A stretch of 64,000 nucleotides of DNA, taken from positions 2,222,001 to 2,286,000 of the forward strand of contig NZ_JASJPW010000001.1 in assembly GCF_030052995.1 (NCBI RefSeq), in the 5' to 3' direction. The notes under the pieces were generated by a model. The model was not told the origin of the DNA. It saw only the letters and a program-made list of their open reading frames with translations, and did not search any database. The number at the start of each line of letters is the position of its first letter. Positions within the stretch are counted from its first letter, which is position 1. The translations under genes were made by a program, and so were the position numbers. The DNA comes from Gemmobacter sp. 24YEA27. Its GTDB lineage: Bacteria; Pseudomonadota; Alphaproteobacteria; Rhodobacterales; Rhodobacteraceae. This document shows, piece by piece, positions 38,723 through 48,392 of this stretch.

Positions 38723-39863
38723 TCAAACGCCTCCAGGTCCTGCCAGGCGTGAGCAAGCTTTGAAACCGGTCCCACCCAAAGCGGATTCGGGTGCCAGGAG
38801 AAACCGGAACTGCCCGTTGCGTGCAGCCGGCCTTCCCGAACGGCTTTGTTGCGCTATTGTGATTGCGACCGCAGATACCGCTTTCCCGGCTTGTGTCAGC
38901 GCATGCGAACGGTCCCGGGCGTGCCGAGTGATGTGGAAGCGGTTCATGAGTGCGATGCAGATCTGAACCTCTGCATCCTGCCTGTCGAAGTCTCTGGCCA
39001 TGATGCGCTCGCCCAGAAGTTTGAAGCATCTCATCTTTGCCTCCACTCGGCTTCGTCCCTGATATTCGGACAACTTCTTCCAGTTGGCCCGGCCGAACCA
39101 TTTGCAGGGACGCAGGGCCTCTTTCCGCGCTCGCAGCGCTGGATCCAGCCCCTTCCGGGCTCGGGCATTCCGTCTTGGTGGTATGATGGCATCGGCCCCT
39201 CGAGCCGCGATGGCGGCGTGACACCCTTTGGTGTCATAAATGCAGTCGGCGGTGACACTGCCGATCGGCTCATCCGTCGGGATCTGCGCCAACAGATCGG
39301 GCAGAACAGGCGCATCCCCGATGCGGTTGCTGGTCATCTCGACCGCGCGAACTTCAAGGGTTTCAGCGTCGATACCTTTGTGGATCTTGCGCCATTGCCT
39401 GCGACGGCTGGCCCCATGCTTGCGGACCTGCCACTCGCCTTCGCCTGAGAACTTGATTCCGTCTCGCCATGGCCTTGAACCAGTGGCGGCTTCATGGCTC
39501 GATGTCCACCAGCAGATTCAGCGGCCCGGACGCCGAACGATACGGGATCTGCACCTTAAGGTGCTTCTGTCTGCGGCAGAGCGTTGTGTAATCCGGCACG
39601 GGCCAGTCGAGACCAGACAGGGCCAGAAGGCTCTCCACAAACCCTGTCGTTTGACGGAGCGGCAACCCGAACAGCACCTTGAGCGAGAGGCAGAATTGTA
39701 TCGCCGCCGCCGAAAACCTCTCAGGATGACCCGCCTTGCCGCTCGGGACCGCGAACCAGCCCATCTCAGAGGCAAACCATACCATCAGCGAGCCACGACG
39801 CTTCAGAGTTTGGTTGTAGCTCGACCAGCTCGTCGTGCAGAAAAGAGGGATCGGCTTGCTCAT
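38723..39863 (-). pseudogene. IS903-like transposase, interrupted by a 40-bp repeat
   Basis: The N-terminus (MSKPIPLFCTTSWSSYNQTL, AAAIQFCLSLKVLFGLPLRQ, DYTTLCRRQKHLKVQIPYR) ends at PLNLLVD, which carries the first catalytic Asp. The insertion brings in a stop. The C-terminal half is intact in frame: GIKFSGEGEWQVRKHG, RQWRKIHKGID, TADCIYDTKGCH and RVEAKMRCFKLLGERIMARD (region of the Glu). The frame runs past the left inverted repeat because the native stop is lost. It is non-functional, but only through the insertion and the lost stop. Confidence 0.85.
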
Positions 39864-39929
39864 AGGCCAATCTAACCCGATGACCTACAAACAGGATTCC
39901 GTAAGCCGGCCGGATAGTGCAACAAAGCC
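38842..39929 (-). mobile_element. IS903-like insertion sequence (IS5 family)
   Basis: The ends are near-perfect inverted repeats: GGCTTTGTTGCGCTAT at 38842-38857 and, inverted, GGCTTTGTTGCACTAT ending at 39929. This is the IS903-type terminus. The element is about 1,088 bp, close to the usual size. It encodes a DDE transposase on the minus strand, interrupted by a 40-bp repeat. No matching 9-bp target duplication was seen, so flanks have changed. Confidence 0.85.
39463..39502 (-). repeat. short palindromic repeat, copy A (in IS903-like transposase)
   Basis: On the minus strand: TCGAGCC, then ATGAAGC, then CGCCACTGGTTCAAGG, then CCATGGCGAG. The sequence lies immediately after the catalytic Asp codon of the transposase, between codons for Leu-Val-Asp and Gly-Ile-Lys. 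It shares its ends and core with copies B (40659-40699) and C2 (41805-41844). The stem is weaker than in the other copies. Confidence 0.7.
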
Positions 39930-40489
39930 CATAGGCGTTGCCGATCTTCGAAGCGCGACTGTGCTGTGCTGAGGAAGGCCGAGGATCTGGAGTTGGCCCC
40001 AGGAGGCATATAATTATTCGGCCCTTAACCTACCTTGACTGACCGGCCAAGCGCGACAGTCAGGGCGGGCATGTCACGGTGTGCACGCCGACATTCTGCC
40101 GAAAACCGGCAAATTGTGAATCCGATGGGCAGTCGCAACTAACAGAAAGCCCGTTCTGGTGCCTTTCATGTTAGATTTTACAAAAGCTGTATATTCCAAC
40201 ATAAGTATACTCCAACATAAAAAGCACAATTTTGAACGTAACCTATTGATTTTTATGAATTCATCTTCATAGGGCCTCAGCTACCCACCTATCGGATTCA
40301 CAAAACCGCATCATCGGATTAACCAAAGTGGCCATTCTCGACGAAAATCGCAGATTTAATGCCAGAAACGGCATCGTTTTCGTGGAATTTCCCGGAATTA
40401 TTGCAGGCCGTGAACTCGGCCATGAAGTCAGCCATCTCGACGCGCCGATAGATGGGGGACCCCAGCCACTCCGGCGCAAAGGCGGGAGC
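39930..40489. other. AT-richer gap between two IS remnants
   Basis: About 560 bp with no intact gene. The section 40140-40270 is distinctly AT-rich for this chromosome and contains TCCAACATAA twice (40195 and 40211 region). It also holds the first copy of a 75-bp direct repeat. A minus-strand frame of 38 codons at 40319-40435 (MADFMAEFTACNNSGKFHEN and onwards) looks like a fragment of an older gene, but it matches nothing I recognise. Confidence 0.5.
40113..40187. repeat. 75-bp direct repeat, copy 1
   Basis: The block begins ATTGTGAATCCGATG and ends TTTACAAAAGC, with CGTTCTGGTG in the middle. Copy 2 is at 42152-42225. The copies share the ends and centre but differ between. The centre can form a hairpin from CAGAA and TTCTG. 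Confidence 0.65.
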
Positions 40490-40658
40490 TGTTGAATCTC
40501 ACGCGGAACTGAGCCGGTTTTGTCACCGAGAAGTGAGCCACCTCTGATTATGGATTTCGATTCAAGCTGTGGTCAAGGGCGGGTTTTTCTCCTTCTTTTT
40601 CCTATCTGCGGCTGCTGAGCTTGCCTTGAAGCGGAAGCTGTCGTTTCCGCTCTTCAGG

Positions 40659-40699
40659 TCGAGCCTTTGTGGCGCCATTGGTTCGAGCCCAATGGCGAG
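40659..40699 (+). repeat. short palindromic repeat, copy B (in istB)
   Basis: Plus strand: TCGAGCC, TTTGTGG, CGCCATTGGTTCGAGC, CCAATGGCGAG. CGCCATTGG (40673-40681) pairs perfectly with CCAATGGCG (40689-40697) around a 7-base loop, TTCGAGC. It interrupts istB between codons for the LTHRC and GNDSF segments and is antisense to the gene. Confidence 0.75.
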
Positions 40700-40903
40700 G
40701 GACAGCGGTGGGTGAGGCGGTCGAGCAAGTCAGTGGTCATCTTGGCATCACCAAAGACGGTGGCCCATTCGCTGAAGCTGAGATTGGTGGTGATAGTCAC
40801 GCTGGTGCGCTCGTAGAGTTTGCTCGAGCCGGATGGAACAGAAGTGCCCCGCCCGAGGCGCTGAAGGGCAGATAGCCAAGTTCATCCAGGTCGACGAGGA
40901 TAA

Positions 40904-40928
40904 GGAAACGATCCGGGGGATCGTTTCC
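40904..40928. repeat. unrelated hairpin insertion in istB
   Basis: GGAAACGATCC and GGATCGTTTCC form a perfect 11-bp stem with loop GGG. It sits inside a stretch of about 35-45 bases that separates the istB codons for LTKLDL and DELGYLP, which are adjacent or nearly so in intact homologues. AGGTCGA occurs on both sides (40889 and 40940 region) and could be a target duplication. Confidence 0.6.
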
Positions 40929-41432
40929 CTGAGGAGGGGAGGTCGAGCTTAGTCAGCCCCTCGGCGATCTGCCCTGCCTTGCCCTTGGCCTTTTCCTGTT
41001 CGAGGGCGTTGACCAGTTCGATGGTGGAGAAGAACCTGACCTTTCGGCGATGGTGTTCGATGGCCTGGATGCCGAGGGCGGTGGCAACATGGGTCTTGCC
41101 GGTTCCGGGGCCCCCAATGAGGACCACGTGTCTCGCGCGCCATCCATGAACTCGCAGCGATGCAGTGTCCGGACGGTGGCTTCGTTGATCTCACTGGCGG
41201 CGAAGTCGTAGGCAGAGAGGTCTTTGTAAGCCGGGAACCGCGCGGACTTCATGTGACAGGCGATTGAGCGCACTTCCCGTTCGGCCAATTCGGCCTTTAA
41301 CAGTTGCGACAGCATCGGGATGGCGGCTTCAAACGCCGGAGCCCCTTGTTCGATCAGATCGGTTACGGCCTGAGCCATGCCATACATTTTGAGGCTGCGC
41401 GAGCCATGATGACGATGGCACCAGCGGCTGGA

Positions 41433-41885
41433 TCATGACGCATGGCGGCCTCCGGCGATCTGGGAACGCAGGCCGTCATAGCGTTCAACGTTAGCTTTGG
41501 GTTCACGATGCCGGGCCAATGCCTGTGGCGTATCCAGTGGCGGCCCGCCGATCACCTTTCCATCTGCCAGCCGATGCGAGCCGGGTTCAGCACATGGGTT
41601 TTAGTTGGCACACCCTCGGCCAGGGACAGCTCCACAGCAGTGAGCACGGTTTGTTCGTCGTGGTGAGGCACAAGTGCGAGGATATCGACCATCTCGCGAT
41701 CGCCGCCGGGCTTGCGCGAGCCATGTAATCCTGCAACTGCCTGAACGCAGCTGGTAATTCCATGAAGGGTGCGCCGTTGCGAAGCGCGCCTGGCTTTCTC
41801 TGCATCGAGCCATTGGCCGCCATTGGTTCAAGGACAATGGCGAGGTGTCAGATAATGCCGCCAGTCATAAGTCGTCCTTGGTGGC
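41433..41885 (-). pseudogene. istA C-terminal fragment
   Basis: YDWRHYL is followed by repeat copy C2, then QRKPGALRNGAPFMELPAAF, RQLQDYM, and after frameshifts DTPQAL, EPKANVERYDGLRSQIAGGR and HAS with a stop at 41433-41435. This is the last quarter of an IS21 transposase. The catalytic DDE core and DNA-binding N-terminus are missing. Several indels break the frame between LQDYM and the terminal block. Confidence 0.8.
41805..41844 (+). repeat. short palindromic repeat, copy C2 (in istA)
   Basis: Plus strand: TCGAGCC, ATTGGC, CGCCATTGGTTCAAGG, ACAATGGCGAG. CGCCATTG (41818-41825) pairs with CAATGGCG (41835-41842). It interrupts istA between the YDWRHYL and QRKPGAL codons and is antisense to the gene. 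Confidence 0.75.
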
Positions 41886-42151
41886 AGCTTATGACTGCGT
41901 TCGATCACGCGGGTCACTCCGTTGCCCCCGCCGCTAACCGCGTTGGGAGAAGGTTCACATGGCTCAGTTCTCAGTGAAAATTATGCGCTTAAACGACTCA
42001 GTTCTGGGTGAGAAACAACAACCAGACCTTCGAATGACTATCGAACAGCATCTTCCCGACTGGGGGTATCGGAAATCTTGGTTGGCAGAGAACGGCATTC
42101 AGGTCGAAGGAATCTGACACCAAAGGTCGCGCGGCTGCCCGCGCCAGCCAG

Positions 42152-42225
42152 ATTGTGAAGCCGATGCCTCACCACACACACCAGAAACCGCGTTCTGGTG
42201 AATTTCATGGTGTAATTTACAAAAG
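42152..42225. repeat. 75-bp direct repeat, copy 2
   Basis: It begins ATTGTGAAGCCGATG and ends TTTACAAAAGC. The centre CACCAGAAACCGCGTTCTGG then TG forms an 8-bp hairpin (CACCAGAA/TTCTGGTG). The two copies flank the whole IS21 remnant. Confidence 0.65.
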
Positions 42226-42242
42226 CCCTGGCGTCGCGCAGA

Positions 42243-42788
42243 TCAGCTCTCCAGCTCGCTGTCCCAGTAGAGGAAATCTAGCCAGCTGTGATGGACGTCT
42301 GACTGCGGATAGCGCGGCGCGGCCATGACCAGTTCGCGCCGGGTCGGGGTGTAGGGCGCCCGCAGCAGTTTCATCCCGGCCTCTTTCGGGGTCCGGTTGG
42401 CTTTGCGGTGGTTGCAGGGTGCGCAGGCGGCGACGATGTTTTCCCAGGACGACCGCCCGCCGCGCGAGCGCGGCTGGACATGGTCGAAGGTCAGCTGGTC
42501 CGACAGAAACCGCCGGCCACAATACTGGCACAGCCATTTGTCGCGGCAATAGATGTTAAAGCGGGTAAAGGCCGGCCAGCCATCCAGCCGCTGATACTGT
42601 TTCAGCGCCACCACGCTTGGCACGCGCATCGTGATGCTGGGCGAACGCACCACATGGTCATATTCGGCCACGAGGCTCACCCGGTTCAGGATGATGGCCG
42701 TCACCGCATCCTTCCAGTGCCAGGATGAAGGCGGATTGCAGGACAGGGGGCGGAAGTCTGAATTCAGGACAAGGGTCTGTATCGCCAT
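42243..42788 (-). CDS. HNH endonuclease
   Basis: A 181-residue protein. The N-terminal part (MAIQTLVLNSDFRPLSCNPP, WHWKDAVTAI) is followed by an HNH domain: CQYCGRRF, TFDHVQPRSRGGRSSWENIV and CAPCNHRKANRT, with the catalytic His in FDHV and zinc cysteines in CQYC/CAPC. This is the stand-alone HNH family common in alphaproteobacteria, of unknown biological role, not a homing enzyme by context. GTG 42791 is an alternative start. It lies just after the IS graveyard but looks native by codon use. Confidence 0.9.
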   Translation of the reverse strand: MAIQTLVLNSDFRPLSCNPPSSWHWKDAVTAIILNRVSLVAEYDHVVRSPSITMRVPSVVALKQYQRLDGWPAFTRFNIYCRDKWLCQYCGRRFLSDQLTFDHVQPRSRGGRSSWENIVAACAPCNHRKANRTPKEAGMKLLRAPYTPTRRELVMAAPRYPQSDVHHSWLDFLYWDSELES

Positions 42789-43564
42789 CACATATTACTC
42801 TCTGCCATCCGCCGCGGGGCGTTTCCCGGGGCGGAGCAAACCCGGCTGCGGCCGGCTGCGGAAAAAGAAAAAGGCGCGTGACCAGCACGCGCCCGATATG
42901 GATTTCTCGATGGTGTCGTCCGAAAGCTCGTCTGCGTGTTCATCTGGCTGACAGGACGGATGCTATGCTGACCAGGATGCGGCCAGCTGCAACTTTGCCG
43001 GAAGAAGGGGCCCGTTGCGCGGCGGTGAGGCGCGAAACACTGCCGGGTGACGCGAAGGCTGGCAGGACGGGGGCAGCTGCGGCGGGAGCGGGCAGGCGGT
43101 GGAAACCAACCGCAGTGCAGCATAAGGCAAGCCGCAGGCCCGGCCTTCTTCGCCTTATATCCAGAGCTATTGCCTTCCATATCCGTCGGCTCCTGCCTTC
43201 AGCTGGTATGGCCGCACCGTATTTGGCCCGGTCGGTCCGGGCGGCGGAGAGGGCGTCGGCCCCATACTGTTCCACCGATCCGGACGAGCCGACTATATAT
43301 GGGCGCGACCCCTGTGCAACCCCCTGGTGACGGATGATCTCCGGGGCGTCGCCTCTTCCTGGCGGCAGAGTGAAACAGGGGCATGACAGCGGGCGCCGGC
43401 AAGGGTATGCCGTTGCGCCTTCAGGTGTCCGGCCTTGCCCTTGCCGGAAGACGGGCGAGCGCATAAACCCGCGCGGAAAGCTCGCGAAGACCGGGGCTGC
43501 CCTGGTCCGGAGAGACCAAAGCCCCGCCCGCCATATCTGAAACCTTTACCCGAAAGCCCTCAGG
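42789..43564. other. gap between HNH nuclease and lytic transglycosylase genes
   Basis: About 775 bp without a supported gene on either strand. It is GC-rich with several Arg/Pro-rich frames and no RNA gene I recognise. The promoter of the HNH gene lies at the left and that of the transglycosylase at the right. Confidence 0.5.
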
Positions 43565-44038
43565 ATGCATCCGGACCGCCGCTCTTTGCTTGCCCTTGCT
43601 CTTGTTGCGCCCCTGGCCCTCGTGGCCTGTTCTCGCCGGAAACCCGACGGGCCGTCGCCCTCACAGGGGCTCAATGCCGGGGAGACGCCCGAGATGCGGG
43701 CCCTGATCCGCAAATATGCAGCAGAGCATCAGATCCCGGAGAGCCTTTTGCACCGGATGATCCGGCGCGAAAGCGGCTATAATCCGTCGGCGCGCAATGG
43801 ACCCTATTACGGGTTGCTGCAGATTCATCCGCAGACCGCAAGGACCATGGGCTATAATGGCCCGCCCGAAGGGTTGCTGAATGCCGAGACCAATCTGCGC
43901 TATGCCGGGAAATATCTCCGCGGCGCCTGGATGGTCTCGGATGGCAGCCAGGACCGGGCCGAGAAGTGGTACGCGAATGGCTATTATTACGAGGCCAAGC
44001 GTCGCGGGATTTTGCGCGAGACCGGGCTGAAATCGTAA
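43565..44038 (+). CDS. lytic transglycosylase lipoprotein (SLT domain)
   Basis: A 157-residue lipoprotein, signal MHPDRRSLLALALVAPLALV then AC with Cys22 lipidated. The SLT goose-lysozyme-like domain has the catalytic Glu69 in RRESGYNPSA, then GLLQIHPQTARTMGY and NLRYAGKYL. It cleaves peptidoglycan glycan strands, releasing anhydromuropeptides. It is short, close to one domain only, so probably a dedicated remodelling enzyme. Confidence 0.92.
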   Translation: MHPDRRSLLALALVAPLALVACSRRKPDGPSPSQGLNAGETPEMRALIRKYAAEHQIPESLLHRMIRRESGYNPSARNGPYYGLLQIHPQTARTMGYNGPPEGLLNAETNLRYAGKYLRGAWMVSDGSQDRAEKWYANGYYYEAKRRGILRETGLKS

Positions 44039-44054
44039 GACCCGGCTGAAAGCG

Positions 44055-44088
44055 CAGAAAAAAGAGGGGGCCAGACGGCCCCCCGATC
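44055..44088 (-). terminator. rho-independent terminator of the aminotransferase gene
   Basis: On the minus strand, GGGGGCC and GGCCCCC pair around GTCT, followed by TCTTTTTT. It serves the class V aminotransferase gene and could partly stop the facing transglycosylase transcript. Confidence 0.85.
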
Positions 44089-44108
44089 CTCAGATCTCCT
44101 CCGGATCT

Positions 44109-45233
44109 TCAGATCACCTTGTCAAGCGCTCGGGTCAGCCGCGCCACAGTGCCATCGACATCCTTCAGCTTGTCGAGGCCGAACAGCCCAAGCCGGAAGC
44201 TGCGGAAGGCCTCGCCCTCATTGATCTGCAAAGGCACACCTGCCGCGATCTGGACGCCTTCGGTACGGAATTTGGCGCCGTTCTGGATGGCGGGATCGTC
44301 AGTAAAGCTGACCACAACGCCGGGGGCAGCAAAGCCTTCGGCCGCGACCGACCGGATGCCGCGCGCGGCCAGCTCGGCGCGGACTTTGCGGCCCAGATCC
44401 CATTGCGCTTCTTTCGCGGCGTCCAGCCCCATCTCGCGGGTTTCCTGCATCGCGTCGCGGAAGGCGAGGATCGCATCGGTTGGCATGGTGGCATGATAGG
44501 CGTGGCCGCCATCCTCATAGGCCTTCATGATCGCGCGCCATTTCTTCAGATCCAGCGCGAAGCTGTTCGACGTGCTGTCGGCGAGGCGTTCCTCGGCGCG
44601 CGGGCCCAGCACCACGATCCCTGCGGCGGGCGAGGACGACCAGCCCTTTTGCGGTGCCGAAATCAGCACATCGACCGAGAGCGCGGCCATATCGACCCAG
44701 ATCGTGCCCGATGCGATGCAATCAAGCACAAACAGCGCGCCGACCTCGCGCGCGGCCTCGCCGATCTGGCGGATGTAATCATCGGGAAGGATGATGCCGG
44801 AGGCGGTTTCAACATGCGGGGCGAAAACGGCATCCGGCCTGGTCTCGCGGATCTTCGCGACCACTTCCCCGACAGGCGGCGGTGCGAAAGGCGAGGTCGG
44901 GTCATTGCCGGCGGCGCGCGCCATGGCGACCTGGACCTCGCTCGCAAATCCCCCCATGTCGAAGATCTGGCTCCAGCGGAACGAGAAAAATCCGTTGCGC
45001 ACGACCAGGGCGCGGCCACGGCCGAACTGGCGCGCGACCGATTCCATCGCATAGGTGCCGCCGCCGGGAACGAGTGCCACGGCGCTGCCATTATAGACTT
45101 CGCGCAGCCAGCCCGAGACATCGCGCATCACCTGCTGGAACCGCGCTGACATATGGTTCAGCGAACGGTCGGTGAAGACGACCGAAAATTCCTCCAGCCC
45201 CTCGGGGTCGATATGGTCATGCGGCAGTTTCAT
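44109..45233 (-). CDS. class V aminotransferase (alanine/serine-glyoxylate type)
   Basis: A 374-residue PLP enzyme of fold type I. It has the phosphate-binding region LVPGGGTYAMESVARQ, HVETASGI, the Asp of FVLDCIASG and the Schiff-base Lys in LISAPQKGWSS. The C-terminal small domain contains GVVVSFTDDPAIQNG. The family converts serine or alanine with glyoxylate, or handles phosphonate or aspartate-type substrates, and the substrate cannot be fixed from sequence. An Lrp-type regulator is encoded 74 bp upstream on the same strand and probably controls it. Confidence 0.85.
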   Translation of the reverse strand: MKLPHDHIDPEGLEEFSVVFTDRSLNHMSARFQQVMRDVSGWLREVYNGSAVALVPGGGTYAMESVARQFGRGRALVVRNGFFSFRWSQIFDMGGFASEVQVAMARAAGNDPTSPFAPPPVGEVVAKIRETRPDAVFAPHVETASGIILPDDYIRQIGEAAREVGALFVLDCIASGTIWVDMAALSVDVLISAPQKGWSSSPAAGIVVLGPRAEERLADSTSNSFALDLKKWRAIMKAYEDGGHAYHATMPTDAILAFRDAMQETREMGLDAAKEAQWDLGRKVRAELAARGIRSVAAEGFAAPGVVVSFTDDPAIQNGAKFRTEGVQIAAGVPLQINEGEAFRSFRLGLFGLDKLKDVDGTVARLTRALDKVI

Positions 45234-45306
45234 AGTGTTCCTCCTGTGGCAGCGTGACGCTAGCGCCGCAAGCAGGGCTCCGCCACCGGAATTTCAGGCC
45301 GAAGGG

Positions 45307-45771
45307 TCAGCCGAAAGGCCCGGGGCGGCGCTCTTCGGTCAGGACGACATTGGCCTCGACATTTCCGACCCCGGGCAGCGTCATCACCCGCCGCCGCAGC
45401 ACACGCTCGAAATCCGCAAGATCCCGGGCAACGACGCGCAGGCGGTAGTCGAACAGGCCCAGCACATGCTGCACGACCTGGACTTCGGGGATGGCGGTGG
45501 CGGCGCGTTCAAAATCCTCAAGGCTGACGCGGCCTTTGCTCGCCAGTTTGATCCCCAGAAAAACCGTCACGCCAAAGCCGAGGCTTGCGCGGTCAACCTC
45601 GACCCGGCGGCCTTTGATCACGCCGGTCTCTTCCAGCCGCCGGATCCGCCGCCAGGTGGCGGGCTGCGACAGACCATGGCGCCGCCCGATCTCGCCCGCG
45701 CCGAGATTGGCATCCATCGCGAGGTCGCGCAAAATGGCGCGGTCGGTCTCATCCAGTCCGGCGATGGTCAT
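45307..45771 (-). CDS. Lrp/AsnC-family regulator (paired with aminotransferase)
   Basis: A 154-residue Lrp/AsnC protein: HTH (LSQPATWRRIRRLEETGVIK) and an RAM ligand-binding domain (VQHVLGLFDYRLRVVARDLA, VMTLPGVGNVEANVVL). It lies upstream of the aminotransferase on the same strand, in the pattern of an amino-acid-responsive local regulator. A second such regulator lies at 46373. Confidence 0.92.
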   Translation of the reverse strand: MTIAGLDETDRAILRDLAMDANLGAGEIGRRHGLSQPATWRRIRRLEETGVIKGRRVEVDRASLGFGVTVFLGIKLASKGRVSLEDFERAATAIPEVQVVQHVLGLFDYRLRVVARDLADFERVLRRRVMTLPGVGNVEANVVLTEERRPGPFG

Positions 45772-45801
45772 GCAGCTTCCTTTTCCCAGCTGCGGCCCGT
45801 G

Positions 45802-46306
45802 TCAGTAACGCCCGATGCCAATTGTCACACTTTCCAGCGCTTTGCCTTTGGCATCCACCGCAGTCACATCGACGGTATAGCTGTGACCCTTGCCTCCCGA
45901 ACAGGGGGGCAGATAGCCGGGCGAGGCATATTTTCCTTTGGATCTGGCCTTTTTCACCACACTCACGCCACCGGGGAGCTGTTTCGTCATGCCCGGAACC
46001 GAAGGCAGTTTTGCCGTGTCGCCCGCAACGGGAAAACCGATCTGGCCATGGCCGCCGCCTTTTGACAGGGGCTTGTAGCCCTGGTCATTGAAGGACAGCA
46101 CCACCATCGCCGTGCCCGCCGGCAGGCCGCTGACCTCCATCGGGGGGGGGGCTGCCATTGCCGCCATCAAGCTTGCATTGCTGCCCGGCCGGAACGGATT
46201 TGCCATCCCAGTTCGCACCGAGTTTCACGCCGATTTTCGCCGCCGCGATGCCAGGGATCTGCAGCGCGAGGACGCAGAAGGTGATGCGGAAAATGGATCT
46301 CATCAT
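45802..46306 (-). CDS. secreted PEBP-like (YbhB-type) protein, frame disrupted at a C10 run
   Basis: ATG 46306 (AGGAG six bases upstream) opens a signal peptide, MMRSIFRITFCVLALQIPGI, then KIGVKLGANWDGKSVPAGQQ and CKLDGGNGS. It reaches a run of ten C (plus-strand G's 46142-46151). The matching frame after it is PPPMEVSGLPAGTAMVVLSF and GHGQIGFPVAG, ending SVTIGIGRY. Removing one C joins the two. The family is phosphatidylethanolamine-binding-like; function is unknown. Unlike other breaks here the error would be an extra base, and a C10 tract is unstable in vivo, so phase variation is possible. Confidence 0.8.
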
Positions 46307-46372
46307 ATTGGTCTCCTGATCTGGAAATGCAGTCTTGTGAGGAAAGATGAAAAGGGAGTGAACGGCAGCGGC

Positions 46373-47992
<1,620 letters not shown>

Positions 47993-48004
47993 TTGCAGAA
48001 TGAC

Positions 48005-48037
48005 AGGGCGCCGGAGAGATCCGGCGCCCTTTTTCTT
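48005..48037 (+). terminator. rho-independent terminator of ilvC
   Basis: AGGGCGCCGG and CCGGCGCCCT form a perfect 10-bp stem around AGAGAT, followed by TTTTCTTT. Confidence 0.93.
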
Positions 48038-48392
48038 TCAGGGATCACTGTTGCCCCTTAAGATCTGGACCGCTCCGCCGGATGGGGGCGGGGAAGGTCT
48101 GGCGCTCAGCCGCCCGACGCCGGAGGCAAATCGCGCCCGCCAGCCCCGGGCCGGGGTTAACCCTGGCGCGGAGGCAAGCTTCCGCTTTTGCCCTCTGCGG
48201 CAGCGTCCGCTTAACAGAGGGAAGTGCGTTCAGAGCAGGATGGTGTCCCCCGCAAGCCATGCATTTCGCGCAATCCAGCCAGTCACCCGCGCTTTGCCGC
48301 TTTCACCCTGGTTGACAAAGCTTTACCGCAACCAGTCAGCGCGGATTGCTAAAAGCGACCCGCCAGTGCAACAAAATTACCCGGATTGAGAA
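48038..48392. other. gap between ilvC terminator and MFS transporter gene
   Basis: About 355 bp with no supported gene. It should hold the transporter promoter. No clear operator is seen. Confidence 0.5.

Larger units (their letters stand above)
40562..41443 (-). pseudogene. istB ATPase helper, broken
   Basis: IstB homology in order: MYGMAQAVTDLIEQGAPAFE, MKSARFPAYKDLSAYDFAAS, RTLHRCEFMDGAR, the Walker A block [72 protein letters not shown], and ending GNDSFRFKASSAAADRKKKE. Breaks: two extra bases before VVLIGG, a hairpin-bearing insertion after LTKLDL, small indels after ALLFH, and repeat copy B between LTHRC and GNDSF. Walker A is intact, but the protein cannot be made whole. Confidence 0.85.
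40490..42020 (-). mobile_element. internally deleted IS21-family element
   Basis: Inverted ends: TGTTGAATCTCACGCGGAAC then TGAGCCG at the left (from 40490), and, inverted, TGTTGTTTCTCACCCAGAAC then TGAGTCG at the right (ending 42020). Subterminal repeats of the GAACTGAG/AAGTGAG type follow, as in IS21. Between the ends are istB and only the last third of istA, so about 1 kb of istA is lost compared with the usual 2.5-kb element. No target duplication was seen. Confidence 0.8.

Noticed and set aside
38356..38760. Open frames across rnpB
   Set aside because: The sequence is RNase P RNA, with P1 pairing and conserved cores; the frames are incidental.
42789..43564. Possible tmRNA, 6S or SRP RNA in the gap
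   Set aside because: No conserved tag, CCA end or 4.5S core was seen.
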